From JACCSI01 sp035575715 (GTDB lineage Bacteria; Acidobacteriota; Vicinamibacteria; Vicinamibacterales; UBA2999), in contig DATLXN010000028.1 of assembly GCA_035575715.1 (NCBI GenBank), positions 20,870 to 84,869 of the forward strand: DNA of 64,000 nt, given 5' to 3'. Below are positions 33,907-43,031 of this stretch, piece after piece. Each line of letters begins with the position of its first letter. Within the stretch, counting starts at the first letter, position 1. The position numbers and the translations under genes were made by a program. The notes beneath the pieces are model-generated. The model saw nothing but the letters and a program-made list of their open reading frames with translations, was not told where the DNA came from and did not search any database.

Positions 33907-34764
33907 ATGAGGAACGACGCGCTCTCATGGATATGGCCGCTCAGCTTGGGTGCGGCCGTCATGTATTTGTCTGATCCGATCGGCGGCCGTCCGCGACGCG
34001 CTCAGCTTCGCGATCAACTAACGCATCTCGCAAATCGGACTAGTGAGGGATCAACGATGCTGTCGCGCGATTGGCGCAATCGCGCGTCCGGGCTTGCGGC
34101 CCGGTGGGATCGGGCGGACACCAGGGTCGACGACGTGGTGATCGAAGCGCGGGTGCGGAGCAGTCTGGGTCGCGTCACGAGTCATCCTGGAACGGTCGGC
34201 GTCGCAAGCATCGATGGCATGGTCACGCTGACCGGTCCGGTGCTAGCTGCTGAGCATGCGGCCATCTGCCGCGCTGTCGGCCGCGTGCGTGGCGTCGGTG
34301 AGGTGATCGATCAGTTGACGCAACACGAACAGGCGGGCAGCGTGCCTGGGCTGCAAGGCGATGGTGCAATGCGCACCGCATCCGGCGAATGGTCGCCGGC
34401 GGTGCGCGCGCTGTTTGTGATCGCCGGCGCTGGACTCGTCGCCTACGGGATCCGCCAGCGTACCGTGGCTGCGGGCCTCGGCGCGGCTCTCGGTGCGGCC
34501 TTACTTTCACGCAGTCTGATTGATCTCGACTTGCCCGGCCGCGTCACCGAGCTGCTCGACGTCATCGACGACGCCCGGGACACGCCGCGCTTCGATCTGG
34601 AAGCGAGCGATCATGCCATCCTCGGCGGCGGACCATTGCCGTCGCCGAGCAGTCAAGTCGCCGATGCGAGCGAGCCATCACCTGATGCGATCGGGCAGTC
34701 AGACAGTCCCAGAACTCCAGCACCCAAACGTCGATCACCGAAAACACGCAAGGAGCCATCATGA
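33907..34764 (+). CDS. BON-domain membrane protein
   Basis: A 285-aa protein. One hydrophobic segment at the N-terminus (WIWPLSLGAAVMYL) is followed by a BON domain (about 80-145: DDVVIEARVRSSLGR, GVASIDGMVTLTGPVL, VRGVGEVIDQL) and a second hydrophobic pair (about 160-200: ALFVIAGAGLVAYGI, GAALGAALLSRSL). The C-terminus is Pro/Ser/Lys-rich. BON domains bind phospholipid and occur in osmotic-stress envelope proteins. Its TGA overlaps the ATG of the next gene (ATGA). Confidence 0.78.
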   Translation: MRNDALSWIWPLSLGAAVMYLSDPIGGRPRRAQLRDQLTHLANRTSEGSTMLSRDWRNRASGLAARWDRADTRVDDVVIEARVRSSLGRVTSHPGTVGVASIDGMVTLTGPVLAAEHAAICRAVGRVRGVGEVIDQLTQHEQAGSVPGLQGDGAMRTASGEWSPAVRALFVIAGAGLVAYGIRQRTVAAGLGAALGAALLSRSLIDLDLPGRVTELLDVIDDARDTPRFDLEASDHAILGGGPLPSPSSQVADASEPSPDAIGQSDSPRTPAPKRRSPKTRKEPS

Positions 34765-35087
34765 ACGGTCAGCGAACTGGAATCAGTAATCGTGAAACGC
34801 CCGAGCAGGAAGAGAAAGAGCGGGAAGAAAACCCGCGCATTGAAGCTGGCCGCCCAGCGCCCCAGGACGCTTCGGGTCGAGTCGGCGAAGAGCCAATGAC
34901 CGAAGTGTTGAACGGCCAGACCTCGCACAAGGCGGGCAGCCGTTCAGTGGCGCAGAAGGAAGATACCGCGCGCTACCCGGATCAGTCGATGCCCGCGAGC
35001 CGCAAAGTGGCGGGCGCGTTCGGCAAAGAGCCCGCCGAGATGGCGGCAGATAAACGGCGCGATACCGAGGGCAGCAAGAATCAGTAG
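34761..35087 (+). CDS. hydrophilic hypothetical protein
   Basis: A 108-aa highly charged protein (runs such as EQEEKEREENPRIEAG) with no hydrophobic core or recognised domain, predicted disordered. Overlap of its ATG with the upstream BON gene stop (ATGA) supports its reality as the second gene of that operon. Composition resembles stress or hydrophilin-like proteins. Confidence 0.62.
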   Translation: MNGQRTGISNRETPEQEEKEREENPRIEAGRPAPQDASGRVGEEPMTEVLNGQTSHKAGSRSVAQKEDTARYPDQSMPASRKVAGAFGKEPAEMAADKRRDTEGSKNQ

Positions 35088-35490
35088 CGGCCGAATACGC
35101 GTGCCACCGACGCCACGGCAGCGCCCACCATTTGTGCAAGCGTCCGCTTAGGCGTCGGTGGCGGCTCTGACGCCGCCTGTTCGATAATCCGCTTCATGCT
35201 ATCCAGATAGCCGCCTTCGACGAGCATTGCAATGAGCCTCGGGCGCGACTCTTCAAGTCGGATGCCAGCCCGGCCGTGACGAAACCGCAGCGATGTGTGA
35301 ATGGACTGGCGAACGTGCGTGAACCTCGTGCGCCGTCTTCGTTTACCGCATACGGTTTTTGCTGAACCCTCCAACCGCCGCCTGCCTGACCACGAATACC
35401 CCCGCCCCCCGGAAAAGGGCCTGCCCCTTTTTACGTAAACCGTAAAAAGGGGCAGGCCCTTTTCCGTCTGTTTGCGATCTGCCCGGCATA
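35088..35490. other. intergenic region with possible small minus-strand ORF and a large palindrome
   Basis: The minus strand is open from 35614 to a TGA at 35081-35083. Only its 3' part (Met at about 35227, 48 codons, MLVEGGYLDSMKRIIEQAA) looks at all protein-like, and I cannot establish it as a gene. The rest includes the perfect 26-base inverted repeat at 35410-35466. Confidence 0.4.
35410..35466. repeat. perfect 26-bp inverted repeat with 5-base loop
   Basis: Arms at 35410-35435 and 35441-35466 are exact reverse complements around the loop TAAAC. Each arm itself holds a smaller inverted repeat (AAAAGGG ... CCCCTTTT), so the element is nested. It lies directly before the ROK kinase gene and could be a mobile palindromic (REP-like) element or a transcriptional barrier. 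Confidence 0.95.
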
Positions 35491-36438
35491 ATGACGACCG
35501 TGCGTATTGGGATTGACGTCGGCGGCACCAAGATCGAAGGCATTGCGTTAGGCCCGGCGGGCGAGACGCGCGTCCGCCGGCGCATCGCCGCCCCGCGCGG
35601 CGATTACCACGCAACGATCCAGGCGATCGCCGAACTGGTGACCGCCATCGAAGCCGAAACGGCGGGCCGAGGGAGCGTGGGTATCGGCATCCCCGGGACG
35701 ATCTCGGCAGCCACCGGGCTCGTCAAGAATTCCAATTCGACTTGGTTGAACGGCCGTCCCCTTGGGCAGGACGTTACCGCGCGACTCGCCCGTCCGGTAC
35801 GCTTTGCCAACGATGCCAATTGTTTCGCGTTGTCGGAAACCACCGACGGCGCAGCGCAGGGCGCACGCAGCGTCTTTGGTGTGATTGTCGGGACCGGCAC
35901 TGGCGGCGGAGTCGTCATCGACGGCAAGGTGCTCGTGGGCGCCAACGCGATCGCCGGTGAGTGGGGGCACAACCCGTTGCCCTGGCCGCGCGCCGGGGAG
36001 TGGCCGGGGCCGCCGTGCTACTGCGGACGCGCGGGCTGCATCGAACAGTTTCTGTCGGGCCCGGCACTGTCGCGTGATTTCTCCAAAGGCACGGCCGGTT
36101 GGAGTGACGCGCCTCCGGTTGACGCGGCGGAGATCGTCACGCGTGCGGCGACTGGCGATCTCCATGCGGAACTGTGTCTCGATCGCTATGAGGACCGCTT
36201 CGCCCGCGCGCTCGCAAGCGTGATCAACCTGCTCGATCCTGCCGTTATCGTGCTGGGCGGCGGACTCTCCAACATCGAACGCCTCTACACCACCATCCCA
36301 GCGCGATGGGCGGCCTATATCTTTTCCGATGTCGTCGCGACCCGCCTGGTGCGCGCCACACATGGCGATTCGAGCGGCGTGCGGGGCGCCGCATGGCTGT
36401 GGAACGAGGCCGGTGATGACCCCCACTGTCGGGCATAA
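35491..36438 (+). CDS. ROK-family sugar kinase
   Basis: A 315-aa ROK kinase. ATP-binding IGIDVGGTKIEG opens the protein. The catalytic Asp lies in ANDANCFALSE. The zinc-binding ROK signature CYCGRAGCIEQFLSG is complete, and GEWGHNPLPW matches the fructokinase/N-acetylglucosamine-kinase branch. It phosphorylates a hexose (fructose, mannose, glucose or GlcNAc); the exact sugar cannot be fixed from sequence. No HTH domain is present, so it is an enzyme and not a NagC-type repressor. Confidence 0.92.
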   Translation: MTTVRIGIDVGGTKIEGIALGPAGETRVRRRIAAPRGDYHATIQAIAELVTAIEAETAGRGSVGIGIPGTISAATGLVKNSNSTWLNGRPLGQDVTARLARPVRFANDANCFALSETTDGAAQGARSVFGVIVGTGTGGGVVIDGKVLVGANAIAGEWGHNPLPWPRAGEWPGPPCYCGRAGCIEQFLSGPALSRDFSKGTAGWSDAPPVDAAEIVTRAATGDLHAELCLDRYEDRFARALASVINLLDPAVIVLGGGLSNIERLYTTIPARWAAYIFSDVVATRLVRATHGDSSGVRGAAWLWNEAGDDPHCRA

Positions 36439-36612
36439 ACCTTGGGCTACCTCAGGTATGCGCTCCTATATCCACGACACGCCGGCTGACGCGCTGTTGA
36501 GCCGGATCGGCCGCGCCTTCGGCCACCTTCGAGCACGACGTCAACGGCTATTACGTAAAGCAGAGCCGGTCCAGGGCTTTGTAATCGTCGTGTCATTTCT
36601 CGCCTGTTCGGG

Positions 36613-36660
36613 GCCCGGAATTCGGTAAAGACTTGAATTCCGGGCATTTCTCTGTATAAT
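36613..36660 (+). promoter_or_regulatory. promoter with overlapping palindrome
   Basis: TTGAAT (36633-36638) and TATAAT (36655-36660), 16 bases apart, form a good sigma-70 promoter. The -35 overlaps the right arm of a perfect inverted repeat, GCCCGGAATTC (36613-36623) and GAATTCCGGGC (36635-36645), which is well placed for repressor or activator binding. The expected transcription start is near 36667. Confidence 0.65.
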
Positions 36661-36734
36661 TGCTGAGTCGTCGCGGGCGCGGGTTTCGACCTGCAGGTCG
36701 CGATTCCCTAACAACACAAAACCAGGATTTGAAT

Positions 36735-37532
36735 TTGTCAAACGTGTCTCTTCGTGTGCCGTTTGTTCGTTTGCGTGTGGTTGTCGTGATGGTTGTGGCC
36801 GCTGGTCTGACGTCGGGCGTGCGTGGCGCCGCGGCGATTGAGACGGCAACGATGGTTTCGACGGCGTCCGAATCGAATGAAATCAGCACGAAGGGATCGG
36901 CAGTCGCTGTCGTCGAACGCAAAGGCGCGTCGGAATCGTTTGAAGCGGGCGCCTGGTCAGGCGACGCAGTCGGTTCAATCAACCCCCAGGTCCTGAAGCT
37001 CGCGCTCGGTGCGTCGCGCTGCGCGACCTCCAACGGTCACGTGTCGAACCCCGGGACCCTCACGATCATCGACTACTCGAAGCCCTCGACCGAGCCGCGC
37101 ATGTGGGTGCTCGACCTGAACAACCGCGCTCTTCTTTACGAAGAGCTCGTCGCCCACGGTCAGGGCAGCGGCGGCAACATGGCCAACGCCTTCTCGAACA
37201 CCCCCGATTCGCATCAGACCAGCATCGGCCTGTTTGTCACCGACGACACCTACGTCGGCCGCAACGGCTACTCGCTGCGCTTGAACGGTCTGGAAGCCGG
37301 TTTCAACGACCGGGCCCGCGAGCGTGCCATCGTCATGCACGGCGCGCCGTATGTGAACACCAGCATCACTAAGGGCCTTGGCCGTCTCGGCCGAAGCCAC
37401 GGTTGCCCCGCCGTCCGCGAGCCCGTCGCCCGCGAACTGATCGACACCGTCAAGGGTGGCAATCTCGTGTTCTCCTATTACCCTGATGCGAAGTGGCTCG
37501 AGACGTCGAAGTTTCTCAGCTGCGCCAACTAG
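36735..37532 (+). CDS. murein L,D-transpeptidase catalytic-domain family protein (YkuD_2 type)
   Basis: A 265-aa exported protein. The conserved block LGRSHGCPAVRE contains the active-site Cys (residue 224 from the start chosen here) and His, typical of the YkuD-like domain. MWVLDLNNRALLY and HGQGSGG also belong to this domain. The family is known or predicted to cross-link or modify peptidoglycan. The TTG at 36735 with AGGA upstream is chosen, since the strong promoter ends at 36660 and excludes earlier in-frame codons; GTG at 36744 is an alternative. Confidence 0.83.
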   Translation: MSNVSLRVPFVRLRVVVVMVVAAGLTSGVRGAAAIETATMVSTASESNEISTKGSAVAVVERKGASESFEAGAWSGDAVGSINPQVLKLALGASRCATSNGHVSNPGTLTIIDYSKPSTEPRMWVLDLNNRALLYEELVAHGQGSGGNMANAFSNTPDSHQTSIGLFVTDDTYVGRNGYSLRLNGLEAGFNDRARERAIVMHGAPYVNTSITKGLGRLGRSHGCPAVREPVARELIDTVKGGNLVFSYYPDAKWLETSKFLSCAN

Positions 37533-37562
37533 CAGCCGCGTCGCCACGACCTAGCCCCACCC

Positions 37563-38336
37563 ATGCGTGTCGCGGCGCTCTACGACATCCACGGCAATCT
37601 ACCGGCGCTCGAAGCGGTACTCAATGAGGTGCATCGCGCTGGCGTCGACGTGATCGTTATTGGTGGGGATGTGCTGCCAGGCCCGATGCCGCGCGAAGTG
37701 CTCGCGCGGCTGTCGGGCGTCGAAGTCCCGATCCGTTTCGTCATGGGCAATGGCGACCGCGAAGTGGTGTCCTATCGCAATGGACAGGAATCCGATGCCG
37801 TGCCCGAACCATTTCGCGAGTCGATGCGCTGGAACGCGTCGCAGCTCAGTGATCACGACGCCGCAGCGATCGCTGGGTGGCCCGCCACCATCACCCTAAC
37901 GCTCGCCGCTGTCGGCGACGTAATGTTCTGCCACGCGACGCCGCACAACGACATCGATATCTTCACTCAGCGGACTGCAGACGAAGTGCTGATGCCGGTC
38001 TTTGCCGATGTGTCCGCGCCGCTGGTCGTCTGCGGGCATACCCATATGCAATTCGATCGGACAGTCGGCAGGACTCGGATTGTCAACGCGGGAAGCGTCG
38101 GGATGCCGTTCGGCGAACCGGGTGCGTACTGGCTGCTGATTGATGGCGCCATCCATCTCCAACGCACGGCCTACGATCTCGAGGCGGCCGCGGCGCGGAT
38201 CCGTGCGACGGGCTACCCGCAGGCCGAGCAGTTTGCGTCAGCTAGCGTGTTGGCGCCGCCGCCGGAACAGCAGATCCTGGAGGCGTTCACGCAGGCAGAA
38301 CTGACCCGGCCGGGCGCGCCATCCCAGCGAATCTGA
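37563..38336 (+). CDS. YfcE/MJ0936-type metallophosphoesterase
   Basis: A 257-aa phosphoesterase. Metal-binding motifs in order: YDIHGN, GGDVLPGP, MGNGDREV, FCHATPHND, GHTHMQFD and NAGSVGMPFGEPG. The layout matches the YfcE-like group of phosphodiesterases. The substrate is not readable. The 3' end overlaps the convergent MATE gene by 50 bases. Confidence 0.87.
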   Translation: MRVAALYDIHGNLPALEAVLNEVHRAGVDVIVIGGDVLPGPMPREVLARLSGVEVPIRFVMGNGDREVVSYRNGQESDAVPEPFRESMRWNASQLSDHDAAAIAGWPATITLTLAAVGDVMFCHATPHNDIDIFTQRTADEVLMPVFADVSAPLVVCGHTHMQFDRTVGRTRIVNAGSVGMPFGEPGAYWLLIDGAIHLQRTAYDLEAAAARIRATGYPQAEQFASASVLAPPPEQQILEAFTQAELTRPGAPSQRI

Positions 38337-39657
38337 TCCGGAATTCGCGGCGCAGCAGCAGCATGCTCATTGCGAGCTGAATAAAGATGGCGACTGCCGA
38401 CAGATACCAGACCCAGACCAGTTGAAACCCGGGCAGCCGCGCCAGGAAGAGTGCCGGCACCGCAATGATCACAATGCGGGTGAACGACGCCAGGAGCGAG
38501 GGCAGCGTATTGCCGATGGCCTGGAACATGCTCGAGGTCACAAAGACCAGACCTGACGCGATGAAGTTCCAAGACACCACCCGCAGGTAGTTAACGCCGA
38601 CGCTGACGACGGCCGGATCGTCGGTGAACAGGCCGACCAGGGCAGCCGGAGCAATGTTGCAGACGATGGCGGCCAGCAGCATGGTGATTGCGACCATCAT
38701 GCTCGCCGTCCGAAAGACGTCTTTGACGCGTTCGGGGTGACCGGCCCCAAAATTCTGCCCGGCCACCGGCGCCACCGCAAAGCCGAGTGCGACGACCGGC
38801 ATGAACAGCGCCTGCACGACGCGCATCCCGATGCCGAATCCAGCCTGCGCCGCCGCGCCGAAGGGGCGCGCGATGACGTAGACAATCATCAGGTAGACAG
38901 CCATCAGGCCGAATTCCGCTCCTGCGGGCAGTCCGATCTTCAGCAGGTCACCCCATAACTTGAATTGCGGTTTCAGATCGCGGCGGACGAACGTGAGATA
39001 CGCGTGCTTGCCGACGAAGTAGGTGGCCAGCCATGCGACGCCGACGGCCACGGCGACTAATGTCGCCACCGCCGCGCCGCCGACGCCCATCGGCTCGACG
39101 ATGCCCCAGCCGAAGATCAGGATTGGCGCGAGCACGATGTTGATCACCACGGTCGTGGTCTGCACGACCATGCCCGGTTTGAAGTTGCCGACGCCACGCA
39201 GCGCCGAACTCATCGCCACCAGCCCGAACTGCAGGCCCATTGCCGGCAGAAACCACAGCAGGTAATCGGCCGCGAGCGCGGCGGTCGCGGCATCCGCACT
39301 CAGCGCGTTCGCGTATGGGACGCGCAGAATCATCGCAACGATCACAAAGATCACGCCGACGACGATCGACAAGACCTGCGACTGGTTGAACACCAGCAGC
39401 GCGCGATCGTGATCCTTCTGACCGGCGGCGTGCGACACCAGCGTGGTCGTGCCGACGCCCAGCATCTGCGTGATCGCGAGGACGACAAACGTCAGATTGC
39501 CGGCGACGCCCACACCGGCGACGGCCTGACTGCCTAATCGACCGACCCAATACAAGTCGACGAGGAAGTACATGGTCTGAAAGATCATCGTGACCAGCAT
39601 GAAGCTGCTGGTCTTCATCAAATGACGTGAGATCGACCCGGTCGTGAGGTCTTGCAT
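38287..39657 (-). CDS. MATE-family efflux transporter
   Basis: A 456-aa 12-helix protein of the multi-antimicrobial extrusion family. Repeat-related halves are visible in FLVDLYWVGRLGSQAVAGVG and GFGIGMRVVQALFMPVVALGFAVAPVAGQNFGAG. Drug or organic-cation efflux driven by Na+ or H+ is expected. The start ATG at 39657 is preceded by TATAGT (39667-39672 on the minus strand), nine bases upstream. An in-frame upstream ATG (39735) would add 26 unrelated residues. The stop is 50 bases inside the convergent phosphoesterase gene. Confidence 0.9.
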   Translation of the reverse strand: MQDLTTGSISRHLMKTSSFMLVTMIFQTMYFLVDLYWVGRLGSQAVAGVGVAGNLTFVVLAITQMLGVGTTTLVSHAAGQKDHDRALLVFNQSQVLSIVVGVIFVIVAMILRVPYANALSADAATAALAADYLLWFLPAMGLQFGLVAMSSALRGVGNFKPGMVVQTTTVVINIVLAPILIFGWGIVEPMGVGGAAVATLVAVAVGVAWLATYFVGKHAYLTFVRRDLKPQFKLWGDLLKIGLPAGAEFGLMAVYLMIVYVIARPFGAAAQAGFGIGMRVVQALFMPVVALGFAVAPVAGQNFGAGHPERVKDVFRTASMMVAITMLLAAIVCNIAPAALVGLFTDDPAVVSVGVNYLRVVSWNFIASGLVFVTSSMFQAIGNTLPSLLASFTRIVIIAVPALFLARLPGFQLVWVWYLSAVAIFIQLAMSMLLLRREFRIRFAGMARPAGSVLPA

Positions 39658-39765
39658 GGCGTTGACACTATACCCGCTGATTTCCGCAAGCGACGCGGAG
39701 TGATTTGCGGGTGCAGTGCCGGAAGTTGGTAGCACAGTAACTTGCCGTTACACTAAATAGTTCCT

Positions 39766-41760
39766 GTGCCGATTCGTCACGTTTTACACACGCGCTTCGG
39801 TGTCGTGGTCCTGCTCGCCGGGCTATTCCTCGCGATTCATACAGTGCTCCGCGTCGCCCTGCTGGTCTCGGTCGGCAGCGCCGGCCCGACGATTGTCGAA
39901 TCGCTCTTAATCGTCCTGGTCGGACTGCTGTCCGACTTCTATCCGCTGGCAATTGCCTGCGGCATCGGGGCGGGCCTGTTCGCGATCATTCCGTCGCGCC
40001 TGTGGCGCTCGCGATGGTGCCGCGCCGCCGTCGTCGTCGCGTCCACGGTGATCCTCGCGCTGGCGTTACTCGAAGCGGTCGCCGAAGCGCTGTTCTGGGC
40101 AGAGTTCCACACCCGGTTCAATTTTCTGGCGGTCGAATATCTCATCTACCGCGACGAGGTCGCCAAGAACATCCTCGAGTCGTATTCGGTCGGGCCGATG
40201 ACCGGCGCGCTGTGCGTGGTGGCGGCGCTCGTGTGGTGGCTGCTGCGCCGGCCGTTGGCCACCGCGCTGCGCGGCGATTCGCCGCTGCGCCAACGCGCGC
40301 TGGTCGTGGCGGGTGCGGTGACGGCCGCGACCCTGGCCAGTGTCATCGGCGAGCCCGAGTTAGGCCGCGACGCACGCATCCGTGAGCTGTCGCGCAACGG
40401 CGTCTACCAATTTATCTCAGCCTTTCGCGTCAACGAGATCGACTACGGCGAGTTTTACATCACGCGGCCGTCAGAGGCAGTGATGGCGGCGTTGCGCGAG
40501 CGGCTGTTGCCGCCCGCCTCCGGCACGACCGGCATCGCGCGCCAGGTCACGGCGACGCGATCGGAGCGGCGCCTCAACGTGATGATGATCGCAGTGGAGA
40601 GTCTCAGCGCGTCGTTCCTCGGCGTCTACGGGTCAGCCAAAGGCCTGACCCCGGCGCTCGATGCTCTCGCCGGTCAGTCGCTGTGGTTTTCCAATGTCTA
40701 CGCGACGGGCACCCGCACCGTGCGCGGGCTGGAAGCGTTGTCGTTGTCGATCCCACCGACGCCCGGCCATTCGATCCTGAAACGTCCGGGCAGCAGCGAT
40801 GGCTTGCGCACGTTAGGCGCACCGTTTATCGATCGTGGTTACGACACGACGTTCTTCACCGGCGCGTTTGGCTATTTCGATAACATGAACGGCTTTTTCA
40901 GCGGCGCCGGTTTCCGCATCGTCGATCGGTTGTCGTATGGCCGCGATGAAGTCACGTTCAGCAACGCGTGGGGGATCGCCGACGAGGATCAATTCGCGCG
41001 GGTGCTGAAAGAGGCGGATCGCAGTCATGCGGCGGGCCGACCGTTCATGTTTCTGAACTTGACCGGGTCGAATCATCGGCCGTACACCTTCCCTGAAGGC
41101 CGCATCGATCTGCCGCAACGGACCCGCGACGCGGCGGTCAAGTACACCGACTGGGCGATCGGGCATTTTCTCGAACAAGCGCGGCAGCGACCGTGGTTCG
41201 AGAGCACCATCTTCGTGATCGTCGCCGACCACTGCGCGCGCAGTGGCGGACGGACGGAATTGCCGGTCGACAATTTCCGCATCCCGCTGTTTATTTACGC
41301 CCCCGCCCACATCGCGCCGCAACGGGTGACCAAGCTGGTGTCGCAGATCGACCTCGCGCCGACACTGCTCAATCTGCTCGGCTTCAGTTACAACAGCACC
41401 TTCTTCGGGCAGGACATGCTCGGCCCGGGCGAGGAGCGGGCCTTCCTGGGCACCTATAACGCGTTGGGATTACTGCGCGGCGGTGAGTTGACGGTGTTGC
41501 AGCCGCAGGAGCGGGCTGTCGCCTACGATATCCGCGGCGATTTATCGTATGAAAAACCGGCGACCAGCCGGGCGGTCGACGAGGCGGTGATCTATTACCA
41601 GGGCGCGGCCCAGGTGTTTCGCAACGGCGAGCTCAAATTGAACGGGCCGTCACGCGCCGCGGAGCGGGCGCTCGAGCGCCGTGCGCTGCCAATGCCCGAG
41701 GCTGGCCGCGGCATCGTAGGTCGAGCGCAAGAACGACAGCAGCAAATCATCGGGTCGTGA
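39766..41760 (+). CDS. LTA synthase/phosphoglycerol transferase-like membrane enzyme
   Basis: A 664-aa protein. About five membrane helices span residues 10-190, followed by an extracytoplasmic alkaline-phosphatase-superfamily domain. Key residues: metal ligand Glu278 in VESLSAS, the catalytic Thr314 in ATGTRTVRG (a form shared by OpgB/LtaS-like proteins), TGSNHRPY, and DHC in place of the usual DHG near the end. Family members transfer phosphoglycerol or phosphoethanolamine from lipids to glycans or proteins. A GTG start is used; the -10-like TAAATA (39754-39759) ends six bases upstream. The last 111 bases are antisense to the DUF5996 gene. Confidence 0.87.
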   Translation: MPIRHVLHTRFGVVVLLAGLFLAIHTVLRVALLVSVGSAGPTIVESLLIVLVGLLSDFYPLAIACGIGAGLFAIIPSRLWRSRWCRAAVVVASTVILALALLEAVAEALFWAEFHTRFNFLAVEYLIYRDEVAKNILESYSVGPMTGALCVVAALVWWLLRRPLATALRGDSPLRQRALVVAGAVTAATLASVIGEPELGRDARIRELSRNGVYQFISAFRVNEIDYGEFYITRPSEAVMAALRERLLPPASGTTGIARQVTATRSERRLNVMMIAVESLSASFLGVYGSAKGLTPALDALAGQSLWFSNVYATGTRTVRGLEALSLSIPPTPGHSILKRPGSSDGLRTLGAPFIDRGYDTTFFTGAFGYFDNMNGFFSGAGFRIVDRLSYGRDEVTFSNAWGIADEDQFARVLKEADRSHAAGRPFMFLNLTGSNHRPYTFPEGRIDLPQRTRDAAVKYTDWAIGHFLEQARQRPWFESTIFVIVADHCARSGGRTELPVDNFRIPLFIYAPAHIAPQRVTKLVSQIDLAPTLLNLLGFSYNSTFFGQDMLGPGEERAFLGTYNALGLLRGGELTVLQPQERAVAYDIRGDLSYEKPATSRAVDEAVIYYQGAAQVFRNGELKLNGPSRAAERALERRALPMPEAGRGIVGRAQERQQQIIGS

Positions 41761-42332
41761 CGTGGCGCGGACCGCTTCGTAGGGCAGCACGAACTCCCGC
41801 ATGGTCGGGTGATAGTAGGCGTCGGACGGCGTGACGGTCGCCGTCGCAAAGCCGGCGGGCTCAGGATAGGCATACGAATAAAACACCGGTTCGGGCAGCA
41901 TCTCGCCACCCGGCCAAAATCCAGCGCTACTGACCTCGTGTGAATACGCCTCACGCGCCACCGCGTCGGGGAGATTGGGGATCCCGCCCGGATGCGGCGG
42001 CGCCTCACGTCCAGAGAAGCGGGTCACCGCCAAGTCGAAACTGCCCCAGAAAAAATGCGAGGGGCTGGCCTTGCCGACAAACTCGCTGCGAAACTGTTTG
42101 AAGACGCGATCGGATTGCGCCAACACCGTGGCGAGCCTCCGGGCTTGAACGGGGTCGTAGCCCCGGTGGTCGTGGTCGTCGACAAACGGCGTGGCGTCGG
42201 CCATTTCGTTGGGCCGACCGTGAATACGCACCGGCGAGCCGATTTCATCTTGCCAATCACCTGCGTCCAGCGATGAAGCGTGTCGAGCGTGTCGCGCCAT
42301 TCGGCGTAGGGGAGCGGGGGCCACGCGCTCAT
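41650..42332 (-). pseudogene. DUF5996 gene with internal deletion and frameshift
   Basis: The ATG at 42332 (overlapping the DinB stop as ATGA) opens a correct DUF5996 N-terminus (WPPLPYAEWRDTL, TLHRWTQVIGKM). At about 42238-42250 the frame changes, and the remaining 3' frame continues with the family's second half (SPSHFFWGSFDLAVTRFSGR, YSHEVSSAGFWPGG, LLLSFLRSTYDAAASLGHW). Roughly 80 residues of the usual middle are missing at the junction. Neither frame alone is a complete protein, so the gene is most likely dead. Confidence 0.75.
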
Positions 42333-42844
42333 GCTTTGCCCGCGGCGCGTTCACGATAGAACGCAATCAAGTCCATGCTCTTGCCCGCTTCTTTGCCCGC
42401 TTGCCGGAGCATCGTCGTGATCTGGCCGCGATGGTAGCTGGCGTGGTTGACGACATGTTGGACCATCTGCCAGAGCGGCGTTGACGCTTCGGCCCCGGTC
42501 AGCAGCCGATAGCTGATCACCTGCTGGACGTGTTGGTCGGCCATCGGCTCGAGATAGGCGCGGATCTCGCGTTCGAGCGCCCGCCACGCCTCGCGCAGCT
42601 CGCTGGCAGTGGCGAACTGCGCCGGGTCGGGGAACGCGGTAGGCGAATGGCCTTGCCAGCGCGAATACCAGGCCCACTCCGCGAAATAGGTATGCGCGAG
42701 CGTGTCTCGGATGGAGGAGAAGCTGTTACCGCGCGCCGCGATGAAGTCGTCGGCGGTTAACCGGTCGACGGCATCGAGGGCGCGATCGCGAGCCCAGTAG
42801 TGGTAGTCGAGCAGGGTGTTGAGGTCAGATGCTGAGAGCGACAC
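42329..42844 (-). CDS. DinB-family metal-dependent protein
   Basis: A 171-aa four-helix bundle. The three metal-binding His are at residues 51 (IRDTLAHTYFAEW), 134 and 138 (HVVNHASYHRGQ). DinB/YfiT-like proteins are putative metal-dependent hydrolases or thiol transferases; the substrate is unknown. Its stop overlaps the start of the damaged DUF5996 gene. Confidence 0.88.
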   Translation of the reverse strand: MSLSASDLNTLLDYHYWARDRALDAVDRLTADDFIAARGNSFSSIRDTLAHTYFAEWAWYSRWQGHSPTAFPDPAQFATASELREAWRALEREIRAYLEPMADQHVQQVISYRLLTGAEASTPLWQMVQHVVNHASYHRGQITTMLRQAGKEAGKSMDLIAFYRERAAGKA

Positions 42845-43031
42845 GCGCTGATTTTGCCACGCGTCGTGGTCATCAGCCCACTACGTCATTTTTTTCCGCC
42901 GCCGCCTCACGGCAGAGGTGCTGCGCGGTCTCGCTGACCCGTTGGCGTGTCCCTGAAAATGGCAGGCCGGTTGCTTAAGTCAGACCGTAACGCGGCCTTA
43001 TGGATGAGGTCGCGCAAAAAAGGAGCGACCC

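Noticed and set aside
35081..35614. Minus-strand 177-codon ORF
   Set aside because: Runs through the perfect palindrome and antisense of the ROK kinase start; composition is not protein-like except possibly its last 48 codons.
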